From NCBI RefSeq assembly GCF_001422545.1, contig NZ_LMLE01000001.1, positions 990,127 through 1,054,126 of the forward strand: a DNA stretch of 64,000 nucleotides, written 5' to 3'. Each line of letters begins with the position of its first letter. Position 1 is the stretch's first letter. The notes beneath the pieces were generated by a model. That model was given only the letters and a program-made list of their open reading frames with translations, had not been told where the DNA came from and did no database searches. This document shows, piece after piece, positions 1 through 8,391 of the stretch. Source of the DNA: Pedobacter sp. Leaf41 (GTDB lineage: Bacteria > Bacteroidota > Bacteroidia > Sphingobacteriales > Sphingobacteriaceae). The translations under genes and the position numbers were made by a program.

Positions 1-1704
1 GCATCTGCTCGTTTTGGCGTAACCAGTTATTATTTAACCAATGCTGATGAGCTGCAGATTAAAATGGCTCAAGGTGCAAAACCTGGAGAAGGTGGTCAAT
101 TACCAGGTCACAAAGTGGATGATTGGATTGCAAAAGTGCGCCACTCTACACCAGGCGTAGGCTTGATTTCTCCGCCTCCGCATCACGATATTTATTCAAT
201 CGAAGATTTAGCGCAGCTGATTTATGATTTGAAAAATGCCAATCGTGCTGCCAGAATCAATGTTAAATTGGTATCTAAAGCTGGAGTTGGAACCATTGCT
301 GCAGGTGTAGCTAAAGCACATGCTGATGTTATTTTGGTTTCAGGTTTTGATGGGGGTACAGGTGCATCGCCATTAACTTCTATTCAACATGCTGGCTTAC
401 CTTGGGAACTTGGTTTGGCAGAAGCGCACCAGACTTTGGTTAAAAACAGATTGCGTAACCGCATCGTTCTGCAAACTGATGGACAACTAAAAACAGGTAG
501 AGATATTGCTATTGCAGCTTTGTTAGGTGCTGAAGAATGGGGTGTAGCTACCGCTGCCTTGGTTACTGCTGGTTGTATCATGATGCGTAAATGCCATTTA
601 AATACTTGCCCGGTTGGTGTGGCGACACAAGACCCGGAGTTAAGAAAATTATTTAGTGGTGATGCAGCGCACGTAGTGAATCTTTTCCATTTCCTCGCTG
701 AAGAATTACGTGAGATTATGGCTGAACTTGGTTTCAGAACCATTCATGAAATGATTGGACAAGCCGATATTTTAAAGGTTAGGGAATTACCAGAAGAAGA
801 TTGGAAATTAAAGTATCTAGATCTTTCCGCAGTTCTTTTTAAAGCGGAAGATAATGGATTGCCTTTATTCAATACTGAAGAGCAGGATCATGGTTTAACA
901 CACGTTTTAGATCATCAATTAATAGCGGCTGCACAACCTGCAATTACCAATAATGAGCCTGTTTTTGCGAGCTTTAACGTGAAAAATACTGATCGTTCAT
1001 TAGGAACTATGTTATCTAACGAGATTTCTAAAGTACATTTGGGAGCAGGTTTGCCGCCCGATACCATCAACTTCAAGTTTGTAGGTTCGGCAGGACAAAG
1101 TTTCGGTGCATTTAATACCCGGGGAGTTACATTATCTTTAGAAGGTGAAGCAAATGACTACGTGGGTAAAGGTTTGTCTGGTGCTCGTTTAGCCATTTAT
1201 CCTTTTTCAAATTCAACTTTCATTCCAGAGCAAAATATCATCATTGGTAACGTAGCGCTTTATGGTGCAACTTCTGGTGAGTTGTTCGCCCGTGGTAAAG
1301 CTGGTGAGCGTTTCGCAGTTCGTAATTCGGGTGCTACCGCAGTTGTAGAAGGCGTTGGAGATCACGGTTGTGAATACATGACAGGTGGTGAAGTGCTGAT
1401 TCTTGGTGATACTGGAAGTAATTTTGCGGCGGGAATGAGCGGAGGTGTGGCTTGGGTATATGATGCCAAAGGAACTTTTGCCCGTAAATGCAATAAAGAA
1501 ATGGTCGATCTTGACCCCTTACAAACTGAAGATGAACAACGAATTCTCGCTTTACTTAAAACGCATATCCGTTTGACTGATAGTAAAGTAGCCGAATTTA
1601 TCTTAAGCGATTGGAAAACACAGTCCAATCATTTTGTAAAGGTATTCCCTAAAGAATACAAAGCAGTTTTAGCAAAACGTAATCAACAAGTAAAAACACA
1701 CTAA
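1..1704 (+). CDS. gltB: glutamate synthase large subunit, C-terminal part (5' end outside window)
   Basis: The reading frame is open from base 1, so this is the last 567 residues of a protein normally near 1,500. It makes glutamate from 2-oxoglutarate and glutamine-derived ammonia with the small subunit. What remains is the FMN/synthase domain ([12 protein letters not shown] near residue 25), a cysteine cluster spaced C-x5-C-x4-C ([12 protein letters not shown]) that binds the 3Fe-4S centre in this family, and the C-terminal glycine-rich beta-helix (repeated GxxxGGxV-like turns). The amidotransferase domain must lie upstream of the window. The stop is 3 nt before gltD, so the two are co-transcribed. 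The first in-window ATG (64) is internal, not the start. Confidence 0.96.
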   Translation, partial: ASARFGVTSYYLTNADELQIKMAQGAKPGEGGQLPGHKVDDWIAKVRHSTPGVGLISPPPHHDIYSIEDLAQLIYDLKNANRAARINVKLVSKAGVGTIAAGVAKAHADVILVSGFDGGTGASPLTSIQHAGLPWELGLAEAHQTLVKNRLRNRIVLQTDGQLKTGRDIAIAALLGAEEWGVATAALVTAGCIMMRKCHLNTCPVGVATQDPELRKLFSGDAAHVVNLFHFLAEELREIMAELGFRTIHEMIGQADILKVRELPEEDWKLKYLDLSAVLFKAEDNGLPLFNTEEQDHGLTHVLDHQLIAAAQPAITNNEPVFASFNVKNTDRSLGTMLSNEISKVHLGAGLPPDTINFKFVGSAGQSFGAFNTRGVTLSLEGEANDYVGKGLSGARLAIYPFSNSTFIPEQNIIIGNVALYGATSGELFARGKAGERFAVRNSGATAVVEGVGDHGCEYMTGGEVLILGDTGSNFAAGMSGGVAWVYDAKGTFARKCNKEMVDLDPLQTEDEQRILALLKTHIRLTDSKVAEFILSDWKTQSNHFVKVFPKEYKAVLAKRNQQVKTH

Positions 1705-1707
1705 GCC

Positions 1708-3174
1708 ATGGGAAAAGTAACAGGATTTCAAGAATACGATAGAGTTGCGCCCACAAGAGAAGAGGCTAAAACTCGTGTAAAACATTATGGGGAATTTTTA
1801 AATGAATTACCCGCACAAGAATTAAACAATCAAGCTGCCCGTTGTATGGATTGCGGCGTTCCGTTTTGCCAATCAGGTTGTCCCCTGGGTAATGTGATTC
1901 CAGAATTTAACGATGCCGTTTATCAAGGTAAATGGGAGCAGGCAGCGGAAATTTTATTAAGCACTAACAATTTCCCTGAATTCACCGGTCGAATTTGTCC
2001 GGCACCATGCGAATCTGCATGTGTCTTAGGTATCAATCGTCCGCCAGTTTCTATTGAGGAAATTGAAAAGCATATTATAGAGATTGCGTTTGAAAAGGGT
2101 TTTATCAAGGCGAAAAAGCCATTAATCAGAACAGGCAAAAAAGTTGCCGTTATCGGTTCAGGTCCTGCAGGCTTAGCCGCTGCTGCTCAACTTAATAAGG
2201 TTGGGCATGAAGTAACGGTTTTCGAACGTGATGATGCACCTGGTGGTTTATTAAGATATGGTATTCCGGATTTTAAACTACAGAAAAATGTGGTCGATCG
2301 CCGCATTGATTTGATGAAAGAAGAAGGAATAATCTTCAGAACAAATGCCAATGTAGGTGTGAACGTAGAAATCAGTACGCTTTTAAGAGATTTCAATGCG
2401 GTAGTGCTGGCTGGAGGTTCAACCATTCCTCGTGATCTGACAATTCCTGGTCGTGAGGCAAAAGGGGTTCACTTTGCCATGGATTTCTTAAAGCAGCAAA
2501 ACAAACGTGTCGCAAACGGAGAAATTATTGCTGAAGATATTTTGGCTAATGGTAAAAATGTAATTGTGATTGGTGGTGGAGACACAGGCTCCGACTGTAT
2601 CGGAACCTCGAATAGACATGGTGCTAAATCGGTAACTCAGTTTGAAATTATGCCAATGCCGCCGCAAACACGAACAGAAAATATGCCTTGGCCAAATTAC
2701 CCAATGCTTTTGAAAAACACTTCTTCTCACGAAGAAGGTGCCCAGAGAGCTTGGTCGGTTAATACTAAAAATTTTATTGCTGACGAAAACGGAAATTTGA
2801 AAGCATTAAAAGTAGTAGATGTAGAGTGGGAAATTGATGCTGTTGGACGTCCCGTTTCATTTAAAGAAGTGGCTGGTACAGAAAGAGATTTACCATGTGA
2901 ATTGGTTTTCTTGGCCATGGGTTTCTTGCATCCACAAAAAGAAGGTTTACTCGAAAAGCTTGGTATCGAATTGGATAATAGAGGGAATGTAAAAGCTTCA
3001 GAACATACTTATCAAACTAACATTGCGAAGATCTTCGCAGCTGGTGATGTTCGCAGGGGTCAATCCTTGGTAGTTTGGGCAATCTCCGAAGGGAGAGAAG
3101 CCGCTCGTAAAGTAGACGAATACTTGATGGGAACTACAAAACTGGCATCGAGAGATGCTGTAGCTTATGCTTAG
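1708..3174 (+). CDS. gltD: glutamate synthase small subunit (NADPH, beta chain)
   Basis: 488 residues, the usual length for GltD. It feeds electrons from NAD(P)H to the large subunit. The N-terminal part carries the two cysteine groups that bind 4Fe-4S clusters (CMDCGVPFC...GCPLGN near 46-62, and CPAPCESAC near 97). A FAD-binding GxGxxG fold (GSGPAGLAAA) follows near residue 150 and an NADPH-binding one (IGGGDTGSDC) near 290. The C-terminal GDVRRGQSLVVWAI motif is typical of the family. It starts 3 nt after gltB. A strong hairpin terminator follows. Confidence 0.97.
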   Translation: MGKVTGFQEYDRVAPTREEAKTRVKHYGEFLNELPAQELNNQAARCMDCGVPFCQSGCPLGNVIPEFNDAVYQGKWEQAAEILLSTNNFPEFTGRICPAPCESACVLGINRPPVSIEEIEKHIIEIAFEKGFIKAKKPLIRTGKKVAVIGSGPAGLAAAAQLNKVGHEVTVFERDDAPGGLLRYGIPDFKLQKNVVDRRIDLMKEEGIIFRTNANVGVNVEISTLLRDFNAVVLAGGSTIPRDLTIPGREAKGVHFAMDFLKQQNKRVANGEIIAEDILANGKNVIVIGGGDTGSDCIGTSNRHGAKSVTQFEIMPMPPQTRTENMPWPNYPMLLKNTSSHEEGAQRAWSVNTKNFIADENGNLKALKVVDVEWEIDAVGRPVSFKEVAGTERDLPCELVFLAMGFLHPQKEGLLEKLGIELDNRGNVKASEHTYQTNIAKIFAAGDVRRGQSLVVWAISEGREAARKVDEYLMGTTKLASRDAVAYA

Positions 3175-3200
3175 TTAACAGGTTTTTAATTTTTATATTT

Positions 3201-3440
3201 TTAGGGTCGTGGTGCAAGCCACGACCTTTTTTGTTTACAGCTTCGTCTTTGAGAGATCAATTTTCATGGGCGGTGGTAATTTCTTTAAGCAGTCATTATT
3301 TTTAGTCGTACTGAAAGCCGCGACCTTTTTTGCAGAGTAGTCGTCTTTGCGAAGCCAATTTTTCATCGGCTGTGGCAATCTCTTTAAGCAGTGATTATTT
3401 TTAGTCGTATTGAAAGCCGCGACCTTTTTTCGTGGAAGAT
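3201..3440. repeat. degenerate ~100-bp tandem repeat, about 2.4 copies, including the gltD terminator
   Basis: Blocks starting at 3201, 3302 and 3401 (period about 100) each read ttag-tcgt-...-agcc-cgacc followed by a T-run. The second and third are nearly identical over the first 32 nt. Between them are two copies of a segment reading gtcttt-g-ga...tttcat-ggc-gtgg-aat-tctttaagcagt. That inner segment resembles the element at 23594-23645. The third block stops soon after its T-run. The stem is perfect only in the first copy, so the others are probably decayed terminator duplicates. Confidence 0.75.
3204..3232 (+). terminator. rho-independent terminator of gltBD
   Basis: An 8-bp perfect stem (GGTCGTGG / CCACGACC) with a short loop is followed by six T residues, 30 nt after the gltD stop. 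Two imperfect copies of the same block follow at about 3302 and 3401. Confidence 0.85.
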
Positions 3441-3558
3441 TGAAACTTTGTCAAAGCTAGTTTTTTGCCACGGAAACACTGAATTCACGGAATGGACATC
3501 GAACTTTCGTCATGCTGAGAGGTGATTTATTTCATAAAAATCAATATAAATGACGTTA

Positions 3559-3668
3559 AAAACGGTCGTCATTGCGAGGCACGAAGCAACTCCCTTAATA
3601 AAAATAATACAACAGATGAGATTGCTTCCAATAAAATCGGGATCGCCTGCCTACCGCAGGCAATGACG
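3559..3668 (+). repeat. REP-like dispersed intergenic repeat, copy 1
   Basis: Ends at 3567-3575 (CGTCATTGC) and 3660-3668 (GCAATGACG) are 9-bp perfect inverted repeats around a ~100-bp element. An inner hairpin GCCTGC-ctacc-GCAGGC lies at 3645-3661. Bases 3559-3589 are identical, inverted, to 30513-30543. The CGTCATTGCGAGGCACGAAG core is a repeat I recall as widespread in Bacteroidota intergenic DNA. No coding potential is seen. Confidence 0.8.
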
Positions 3669-3749
3669 GAAAGTTAAAAACGTCAATGGTAATTCATTTC
3701 AGCATCTATATCATTATGTTTATTGCCTCCGTCATTCTTTCAGCATCTG

Positions 3750-4952
3750 TCAAAACAACCTTAGCTGGTCATTCTTGGGTGGTTTCTCTTTTCCAAAAAT
3801 AGTTCTCCCTCCATATTTCCAGCTTTCAGCTCTTTCTTTTGCAATTACTTTATCGAAATCCATATTTGGGACAAAATTCGCTTCTGCGTTCCGAGCGATT
3901 TGATGTAAAGATTTAATAGCTTGTTGTTTATCTGTATTTCCGATTTTAGCTTTTTCAACTGCATTTTGAAGTACGCTGATGGTTTCATCATATACATTTA
4001 CCGGAACAGGAAATGGATGACCATCTTTGCCGCCATGAGCAAATGAATACCTTGCAGGATCGGAAAAACGTGACGGGGTACCATAAATTATCTCGCTTAC
4101 CAAAGCTAATGATTGCAAGGTTCGTGGGCCCATTCCTTCCAATAAAAGTAATTCTTCAAAATCTGCTGGTTGCTTGTCTTGCGCCAGCCATAATATGCTG
4201 CCTAATCTTTTCAAGTCAACATCCTTCGATTTCAGGTCATGATGTTTCGGCATCACTAACCTTTGAATTTCTGAAATCATTTTCACTGGAGATTCTTCGG
4301 TAATCTCCATCATCGTTTGCCTGGTAATATTTGCGTGGCTCGAAGTTAAATTCAGAATCTGCCCCTGATTAATACCGCAAATTCCGGTGTGCGGTTCGTC
4401 AACAAACGACTTTAGGTTTTCTGAATGCCAATGATAACGCCGAGCAGTTGAGCTTTCGTTGCTCATGCCTTGCTGCACGACCGCCCAATCGCCATCGTTG
4501 CTTAAAATAAAGCTGTGTAGGTACAACTGAAAGCCATCTTGAATAGCTGTATTATCTACTTTGGCACTCAATTTACTGGCTCTTACCAACTCCGTTCCGT
4601 TAAGACCTATTTGATCTGCAATTCTTAACAGTTCATTTGGCGTTTCTCGACTGAACTTACCTTTTCCACCACAGATGTAAATCCCTAATTCTTTGGAGAG
4701 TGGGTTAATTGCTTTCTTTAAAGCGCCCATAACAGATGTGGTAATGCCTGACGAATGCCAATCCATTCCCATCACCGCACCCAAACTTTGAAACCAAAAT
4801 GGATTACTCAGTCTTCGAATTACTTCAGCTTTTCCATACTCCATCAAAATAGATTCTGTAATAGCCAAGCCAAGTTTCGCCATGCGCTGCGCCAACCAAA
4901 GTGGTACCTGGCCGTAATGTAAAGGTAAATCTGCACTTCCTGATCTTTTCAA
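3750..4952 (-). CDS. DUF763 domain-containing protein
   Basis: Conserved protein of unknown biochemical function. The N-terminus KRSGSADLPLHYGQVPLWLA is the hallmark of DUF763. Other conserved features are the His/Trp/Gly-rich stretches YICGGKGK and YHWHSE, and a helix-hairpin-helix-like LEGMGPRTLQSLAL near residue 275, which hints at nucleic acid contact (inference). The frame is open further upstream to a TTG at 5018, but that would begin inside the tRNA terminator. The TTG at 4952 puts MKRSGSADLP at the N-terminus, as in relatives, giving 400 residues. A TAAATTTG box lies 6 nt upstream of it. Confidence 0.88.
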   Translation of the reverse strand: MKRSGSADLPLHYGQVPLWLAQRMAKLGLAITESILMEYGKAEVIRRLSNPFWFQSLGAVMGMDWHSSGITTSVMGALKKAINPLSKELGIYICGGKGKFSRETPNELLRIADQIGLNGTELVRASKLSAKVDNTAIQDGFQLYLHSFILSNDGDWAVVQQGMSNESSTARRYHWHSENLKSFVDEPHTGICGINQGQILNLTSSHANITRQTMMEITEESPVKMISEIQRLVMPKHHDLKSKDVDLKRLGSILWLAQDKQPADFEELLLLEGMGPRTLQSLALVSEIIYGTPSRFSDPARYSFAHGGKDGHPFPVPVNVYDETISVLQNAVEKAKIGNTDKQQAIKSLHQIARNAEANFVPNMDFDKVIAKERAESWKYGGRTIFGKEKPPKNDQLRLF

Positions 4953-4958
4953 TACTAA

Positions 4959-4966
4959 CAAATTTA
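4959..4966 (-). promoter_or_regulatory. -7 element (TAAATTTG) before the DUF763 gene
   Basis: Matches the Bacteroidota TAnnTTTG box and ends 6 nt before the proposed TTG start at 4952. If used, the mRNA would have almost no leader. No clear -33 TTTG is seen at 19 nt. Confidence 0.5.
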
Positions 4967-5002
4967 GTAAAAAAAATCGAATTAGATGATAGAAGGCTGG
5001 TA

Positions 5003-5038
5003 AATAAAAAACCTTCAACTCTTTAAAGTTGAAGGTTT
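5003..5038 (-). terminator. rho-independent terminator after tRNA-Arg
   Basis: A 10-bp perfect stem (AACCTTCAAC / GTTGAAGGTT, 5010-5019 and 5028-5037) with an 8-nt loop. Read on the minus strand it ends in a T-rich run just downstream of the tRNA 3' end. Confidence 0.85.
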
Positions 5039-5044
5039 AAATTG

Positions 5045-5118
5045 TACCCCGGAAGGGACTCGAACCCCTGACCCTCGGTTTAGAAAACCGACGCTCTATC
5101 CAGCTGAGCTACCGAGGC
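5045..5118 (-). tRNA. tRNA-Arg (anticodon TCT)
   Basis: The 74-nt minus-strand sequence folds as a cloverleaf. The acceptor arm is GCCTCGG paired with CCGGGGT (one terminal G-T pair). The D arm contains GTAGCTCAGCTGG. The anticodon stem TCGGT/ACCGA holds the loop TTTCTAA, giving anticodon TCT (reads AGA). The T arm is AGGGG-TTCGAGT-CCCTT. The discriminator is A and the CCA tail is not encoded. A promoter lies upstream and a terminator downstream, so it is a single-gene transcript. Confidence 0.96.
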
Positions 5119-5136
5119 CCGTTTTGTAACGAGTTG

Positions 5137-5166
5137 CAAATATAGAAGTTCTATCTAATAAGCAAA
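5137..5166 (-). promoter_or_regulatory. promoter of tRNA-Arg
   Basis: On the minus strand TTTG (5163-5166), an 18-nt spacer and TATATTTG (5137-5144) lie 18 nt before the mature tRNA 5' end. This fits the Bacteroidota -33/-7 pattern within one base. Confidence 0.65.
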
Positions 5167-5203
5167 AATATATTTTAATTATTTCTATTGATTTTTTTAG
5201 CTC

Positions 5204-5223
5204 GTTTTTAAAGCTTTAAAAAC
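5204..5223. terminator. AT-rich 20-bp perfect palindrome after the Fur-family gene
   Basis: The palindrome GTTTTTAAAG/CTTTAAAAAC has no loop bases and lies 3 nt past the stop of the Fur-family gene. It may act as a weak terminator for the metal operon. Stability would be low because the stem is almost all A-T. Confidence 0.4.
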
Positions 5224-5226
5224 TAA

Positions 5227-5664
5227 TTAATTAGCTTGATTACAATCTTTGCAAATTCCCGAAACAATCAGATTCATATCCTCAATTTTAAACCCTTTCT
5301 CTATTTTCAATGATGGGATTTTAACATCATCAAGGCAATAAACCCTTAAACAGTTATTGCAATTGAAATGAACGTGTTCATCATGATGGTGATTTTCTGT
5401 ACATGAACTGGAACAAATGGCATAATTAGCCGTTCCTTGTTTATCTAATACCCGATGGATAATCCCCTTTTCTTCAAAAGTTTTTAAAATCCTGTATAAG
5501 GTAACCCGATCGATATCCTTCCCAATTACATTCTCCAGGTAGGGTTGAGATGTGGCTGAATTTCGATGAGTAAGCACATCCAGCACTTGTAATCGAGCGC
5601 CGGTTCTTTTCAAACCATTTTTCAACAATAAATTCTCGTAGGCTTGTGCTTCAATAGTATTCAT
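5227..5664 (-). CDS. Fur-family metal-dependent repressor (Zur-like)
   Basis: 145 residues, normal for Fur/Zur. The winged helix is N-terminal with recognition helix DRVTLYRILKTFE (52-64). The dimerisation half holds the metal ligands: HHHDEHVHF (92-100), CNNC (102-105) and a C-terminal CKDC (138-141). The two CxxC pairs form the structural zinc site of the family. It is the last gene of the metal operon, 10 nt after a DUF3299 gene. The neighbours (MerC protein, His-rich permease, TonB receptor with a DEHG motif) favour zinc sensing over iron, but this is inference. A peroxide or iron role cannot be excluded from sequence alone. Confidence 0.88.
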   Translation of the reverse strand: MNTIEAQAYENLLLKNGLKRTGARLQVLDVLTHRNSATSQPYLENVIGKDIDRVTLYRILKTFEEKGIIHRVLDKQGTANYAICSSSCTENHHHDEHVHFNCNNCLRVYCLDDVKIPSLKIEKGFKIEDMNLIVSGICKDCNQAN

Positions 5665-5674
5665 AACCTTATTT

Positions 5675-6124
5675 TTAAATAATCAACTTCGCGTTTACAA
5701 TAGAAACTGGTGGTTGGTAAGTGGCATTATCATTAGTTAACTTTAAAATGCCTTTAACCCTAATGGGTTTATCAGTAAATGCTATAGCATTTTCCATTTC
5801 TATCATCACCATTATAGGAACACCGTTCTGTCCACAAAAATAACATTGATTTATGGGTAAAGTTGCCAATAAAAATTTTTGATGCTTTTGGCTATTTTTT
5901 ATCGGAATTATATATCCTTGCAAATCAAACATTTTATTCTTAAATCTGGTGATGTTTTCAACATAAATAGGCAATAACTCATTTTTCTCCGTTAGTTCGA
6001 ATTTCACCGATCCAATTACATCCCAATTCAATGATCTTAATTGATCTTTGCTGTTATGGTTTTTAGTTTGGGCCGATGCTATATGAACCCCCAGAAGCAT
6101 TAAAATTATTAATCCATTTCTCAT
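5675..6124 (-). CDS. DUF3299-like exported protein, second of two paralogues
   Basis: 149 residues with a signal peptide ending near ASAQ (about residue 19). The mature part is a small beta-rich domain with a conserved NQCYFCGQNG motif (Cys94 and Cys97, CxxC), LQGYIIP and an RVKGIL strand. These match the next gene upstream at equivalent positions, so the pair is a tandem duplication that has diverged. The start overlaps the previous stop (ATGA), showing translational coupling. A role in periplasmic metal handling with the adjacent ABC transporter is inferred. The assignment to DUF3299 rests on motif recognition. Confidence 0.72.
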   Translation of the reverse strand: MRNGLIILMLLGVHIASAQTKNHNSKDQLRSLNWDVIGSVKFELTEKNELLPIYVENITRFKNKMFDLQGYIIPIKNSQKHQKFLLATLPINQCYFCGQNGVPIMVMIEMENAIAFTDKPIRVKGILKLTNDNATYQPPVSIVNAKLII

Positions 6125-6561
6125 TTTACCAGTTTTGCACCCAACAAAAAGAATTCTGATCGATTATCACCAGAGTTATTGATCACAAATTTACCTTGTA
6201 TTTTGATGGATTTCTCGGTAAATGGGAGTGGGGCGGTCATTTTAACCTCTATCATTGATGGAATATCGCCCGTTCCACAAAAGGGGCATGACTCTATCGG
6301 AACGATAGATAAAAGAAATTCTGAAAACTTAGATCCCACTTTGGTTGGATAGATATAACCGGGCAATTCTATGATTTTGTTGTTGAGTGCCATCAGTTCT
6401 GGCGGAAAGATACTTGCCCATTTTAATGGTTCAACCTGCTTTTCATATCTCATCCCAATTAAATTCCAATTTTTGGTACGCATATCTTTATGCACTTTCA
6501 CCTGTGCATTTAACTCAAGCGCCGCAATAAATAAGAGGGTGATGATTACTATTTTTTTCAT
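6121..6561 (-). CDS. DUF3299-like exported protein, first of two paralogues
   Basis: 146 residues with a signal peptide ending near LNAQ (residue 20). The domain has LPGYIYP (66-72), ESCPFCGTGDIPSM (Cys92 and Cys95) and a KIQGKF strand. These align with LQGYIIP, NQCYFCGQNGVP and RVKGIL in the neighbouring gene. The start ATG overlaps the permease stop (TAATG). DUF3299 proteins beside FtsX/LolD-type ABC genes are, as I recall, part of a zinc-regulated importer in Vibrio. Here that is only an analogy. Confidence 0.74.
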   Translation of the reverse strand: MKKIVIITLLFIAALELNAQVKVHKDMRTKNWNLIGMRYEKQVEPLKWASIFPPELMALNNKIIELPGYIYPTKVGSKFSEFLLSIVPIESCPFCGTGDIPSMIEVKMTAPLPFTEKSIKIQGKFVINNSGDNRSEFFLLGAKLVK

Positions 6562-7763
6562 TATTTCTCTTTTGAAAGTGTTTGAGCGATATCAACTCGA
6601 TATATTTGGATGGCTGGCAAAATAGAGGCCACCACGCCTATAACTAAACCGGCAATAATGAGGTAAAGTTCGTCAGTTACAAAGTATAATCCTGTTAATC
6701 TGGCTTGCGATGATTCTTGATAATGAGCGATCATGTGTAATGCTAAGTGTCCGATGAACAATCCTAAAATGGCGCCACTTACCGTAATTAGCAAACCTTC
6801 CAGCATCACCAAGAAAAATAATTTTGCTTTAGAAGCACCCAAAGAACGCATAACTGCCAGGTCGTATTTTTTCTCTTTCATTGCGTTGTATAAACTGATA
6901 AAAACGCTCAAGGCTGATATTGCCATGATCAATAAAGCGAACCATTTTAAAGTCTCTATCCCCACACCAATTAGCGAAAACAATCTTGCGCTTTCCATCG
7001 CCGGTGATGCAGCCTGCATATTGGTGCTTTGGTTTACCATTCTTGGAAAAATGACAACCGACATCGGCGACCTGTATTGAATAAGGATGGAGGTGATTTC
7101 CTTGTTGCTAATTTCTGCTTCTTTTTGCGCTTCGTGCTCATCATGATCAGGTTCATGCATTTTATAGACACTACCAATATTGGTTAATATCAAGTTATCC
7201 GTAATGTTTCCCTGCGCTTGCAAAATTCCTGTCACGGTGTATGCATGGTGTTTGTGTTCGTCGCTCGCATCACTTAAACCATGTGCGCCGAAAAATTTAT
7301 CTCCCACTTTTAAATGCGCTTCTGCCGCCACACCGCTACCGATTGTTGCTTCTAGATCTCTCGACCAAAACTTTCCTGCAACCAATTTTAAACCATACAA
7401 ACTAACAAATCCCGAATCTGTACCCACAATTCTATGTCCTTGAAAGTTATCTCCCAAAGCCAAAGGAACTGCTCGTTTAACCATTGGGTTTTGCATCAGT
7501 TCGGTTGCATCTTTTAACGGAATATTGCCGGTTGGAAAATCGATATGGTAAATGCTACTTAAAATTAATTGAAGCGGACTTCCTTTAGCGCCAACGACTA
7601 AATCGATGTCTTTCGCATTTTGTTCCAGCTTATCTCCAATTTGTGTAGATGCCAAAAAAAGGATAGTTAAAATGGCTACACCAAATGCCACCAATATAAT
7701 ATTTAGAAACGTGGTGAGCTTATTCCTTAATAGGTTTTTTGTACTTAGCCTTAGTATGTTCAT
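6561..7763 (-). CDS. FtsX/MacB-like ABC transporter permease with His-rich periplasmic loops
   Basis: 400 residues with the classic four-helix FtsX topology: TM1 at about 18-40, a long periplasmic domain, then TM2-4 near 275, 320 and 370. The core motif KKYDLAVMRSLGASKAKLF lies between TM2 and TM3. The periplasmic domain contains two clusters rich in His and acidic residues, DEHKHH (168-173) and HEPDHDEHE (203-211). These are unusual for LolC/MacB-type permeases and suggest metal binding. The start overlaps the ATPase stop (TAATG). The substrate is not known; zinc or another transition metal is inferred. Confidence 0.85.
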   Translation of the reverse strand: MNILRLSTKNLLRNKLTTFLNIILVAFGVAILTILFLASTQIGDKLEQNAKDIDLVVGAKGSPLQLILSSIYHIDFPTGNIPLKDATELMQNPMVKRAVPLALGDNFQGHRIVGTDSGFVSLYGLKLVAGKFWSRDLEATIGSGVAAEAHLKVGDKFFGAHGLSDASDEHKHHAYTVTGILQAQGNITDNLILTNIGSVYKMHEPDHDEHEAQKEAEISNKEITSILIQYRSPMSVVIFPRMVNQSTNMQAASPAMESARLFSLIGVGIETLKWFALLIMAISALSVFISLYNAMKEKKYDLAVMRSLGASKAKLFFLVMLEGLLITVSGAILGLFIGHLALHMIAHYQESSQARLTGLYFVTDELYLIIAGLVIGVVASILPAIQIYRVDIAQTLSKEK

Positions 7764-8389
7764 TACAATAAATATTCCTTGTTAAGTTTATCTTTTACTC
7801 TTCTATCGTGTGTGGCAATAACCAGCGAAGCGTGATTTTCGGCAGCCTGTTGAGTCAAAATTTTAAGTACATTATCAGCATTTTCATCATCTAAACTAGA
7901 TGTTGGTTCATCAGCAATCAACAAAGCGGGTTTGTTTACTAATGCCCGTGCGATAGAAACTCTTTGTAGTTGGCCTTGACTTAATTCTTCAGGATAGTTT
8001 TTTGTTTTATCTTCTAAGCCTAACGAAGAAAGCAGATCCATTACTCTTGATTGATTAATTTTTACTCCCGCCAAAGAGGAAGCCAAAGCCACATTATCGA
8101 ATATATTTAGACTTTTAATTAAGTGAGGTTTTTGAAATATAATGCCGATATTTTGTCCTCTGAAACGATCCATTTCTTTTTGAGATAAGCTGTAGAGATC
8201 GGTTTCGTTTAAGTTTACTTTGCCATTTTGTGGTTTCAGTAAACCTGAAATGATGTTTAACAAAGTGCTTTTCCCACTTCCCGATGCACCTAATAACAAC
8301 CACTGTTCTTGATTAAGTATTTCCCAATCTGGAAATTTTAAAGTAGGGCCGTTATGGTAGTTATGGGTTAGCGATTGAATACTGATCAT
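7763..8389 (-). CDS. ABC transporter ATP-binding protein (LolD/MacB type)
   Basis: 208 residues with all ABC ATPase motifs: Walker A GASGSGKS (34-41), Q-loop Gln86, signature LSQGQLQRVS (136-145), Walker B ALLIADE (155-161) and H-loop ATHDR near 194. The short length and the match to the LolD/MacB subclass fit its partner, the FtsX-like permease encoded next. It follows the tiny exported-protein gene by 2 nt. It probably powers the permease in envelope metal transport (inference). Confidence 0.92.
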   Translation of the reverse strand: MISIQSLTHNYHNGPTLKFPDWEILNQEQWLLLGASGSGKSTLLNIISGLLKPQNGKVNLNETDLYSLSQKEMDRFRGQNIGIIFQKPHLIKSLNIFDNVALASSLAGVKINQSRVMDLLSSLGLEDKTKNYPEELSQGQLQRVSIARALVNKPALLIADEPTSSLDDENADNVLKILTQQAAENHASLVIATHDRRVKDKLNKEYLL

Positions 8390-8391
8390 AT

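Noticed and set aside
384..743. 119-codon minus-strand frame inside gltB
   Set aside because: It is a shadow of a strongly conserved gene on the other strand and has no family features.
3201..3440. CRISPR-like array
   Set aside because: Only about 2.4 degenerate copies with ~100-nt period that include a terminator; no short direct repeats with unique spacers and no cas genes.
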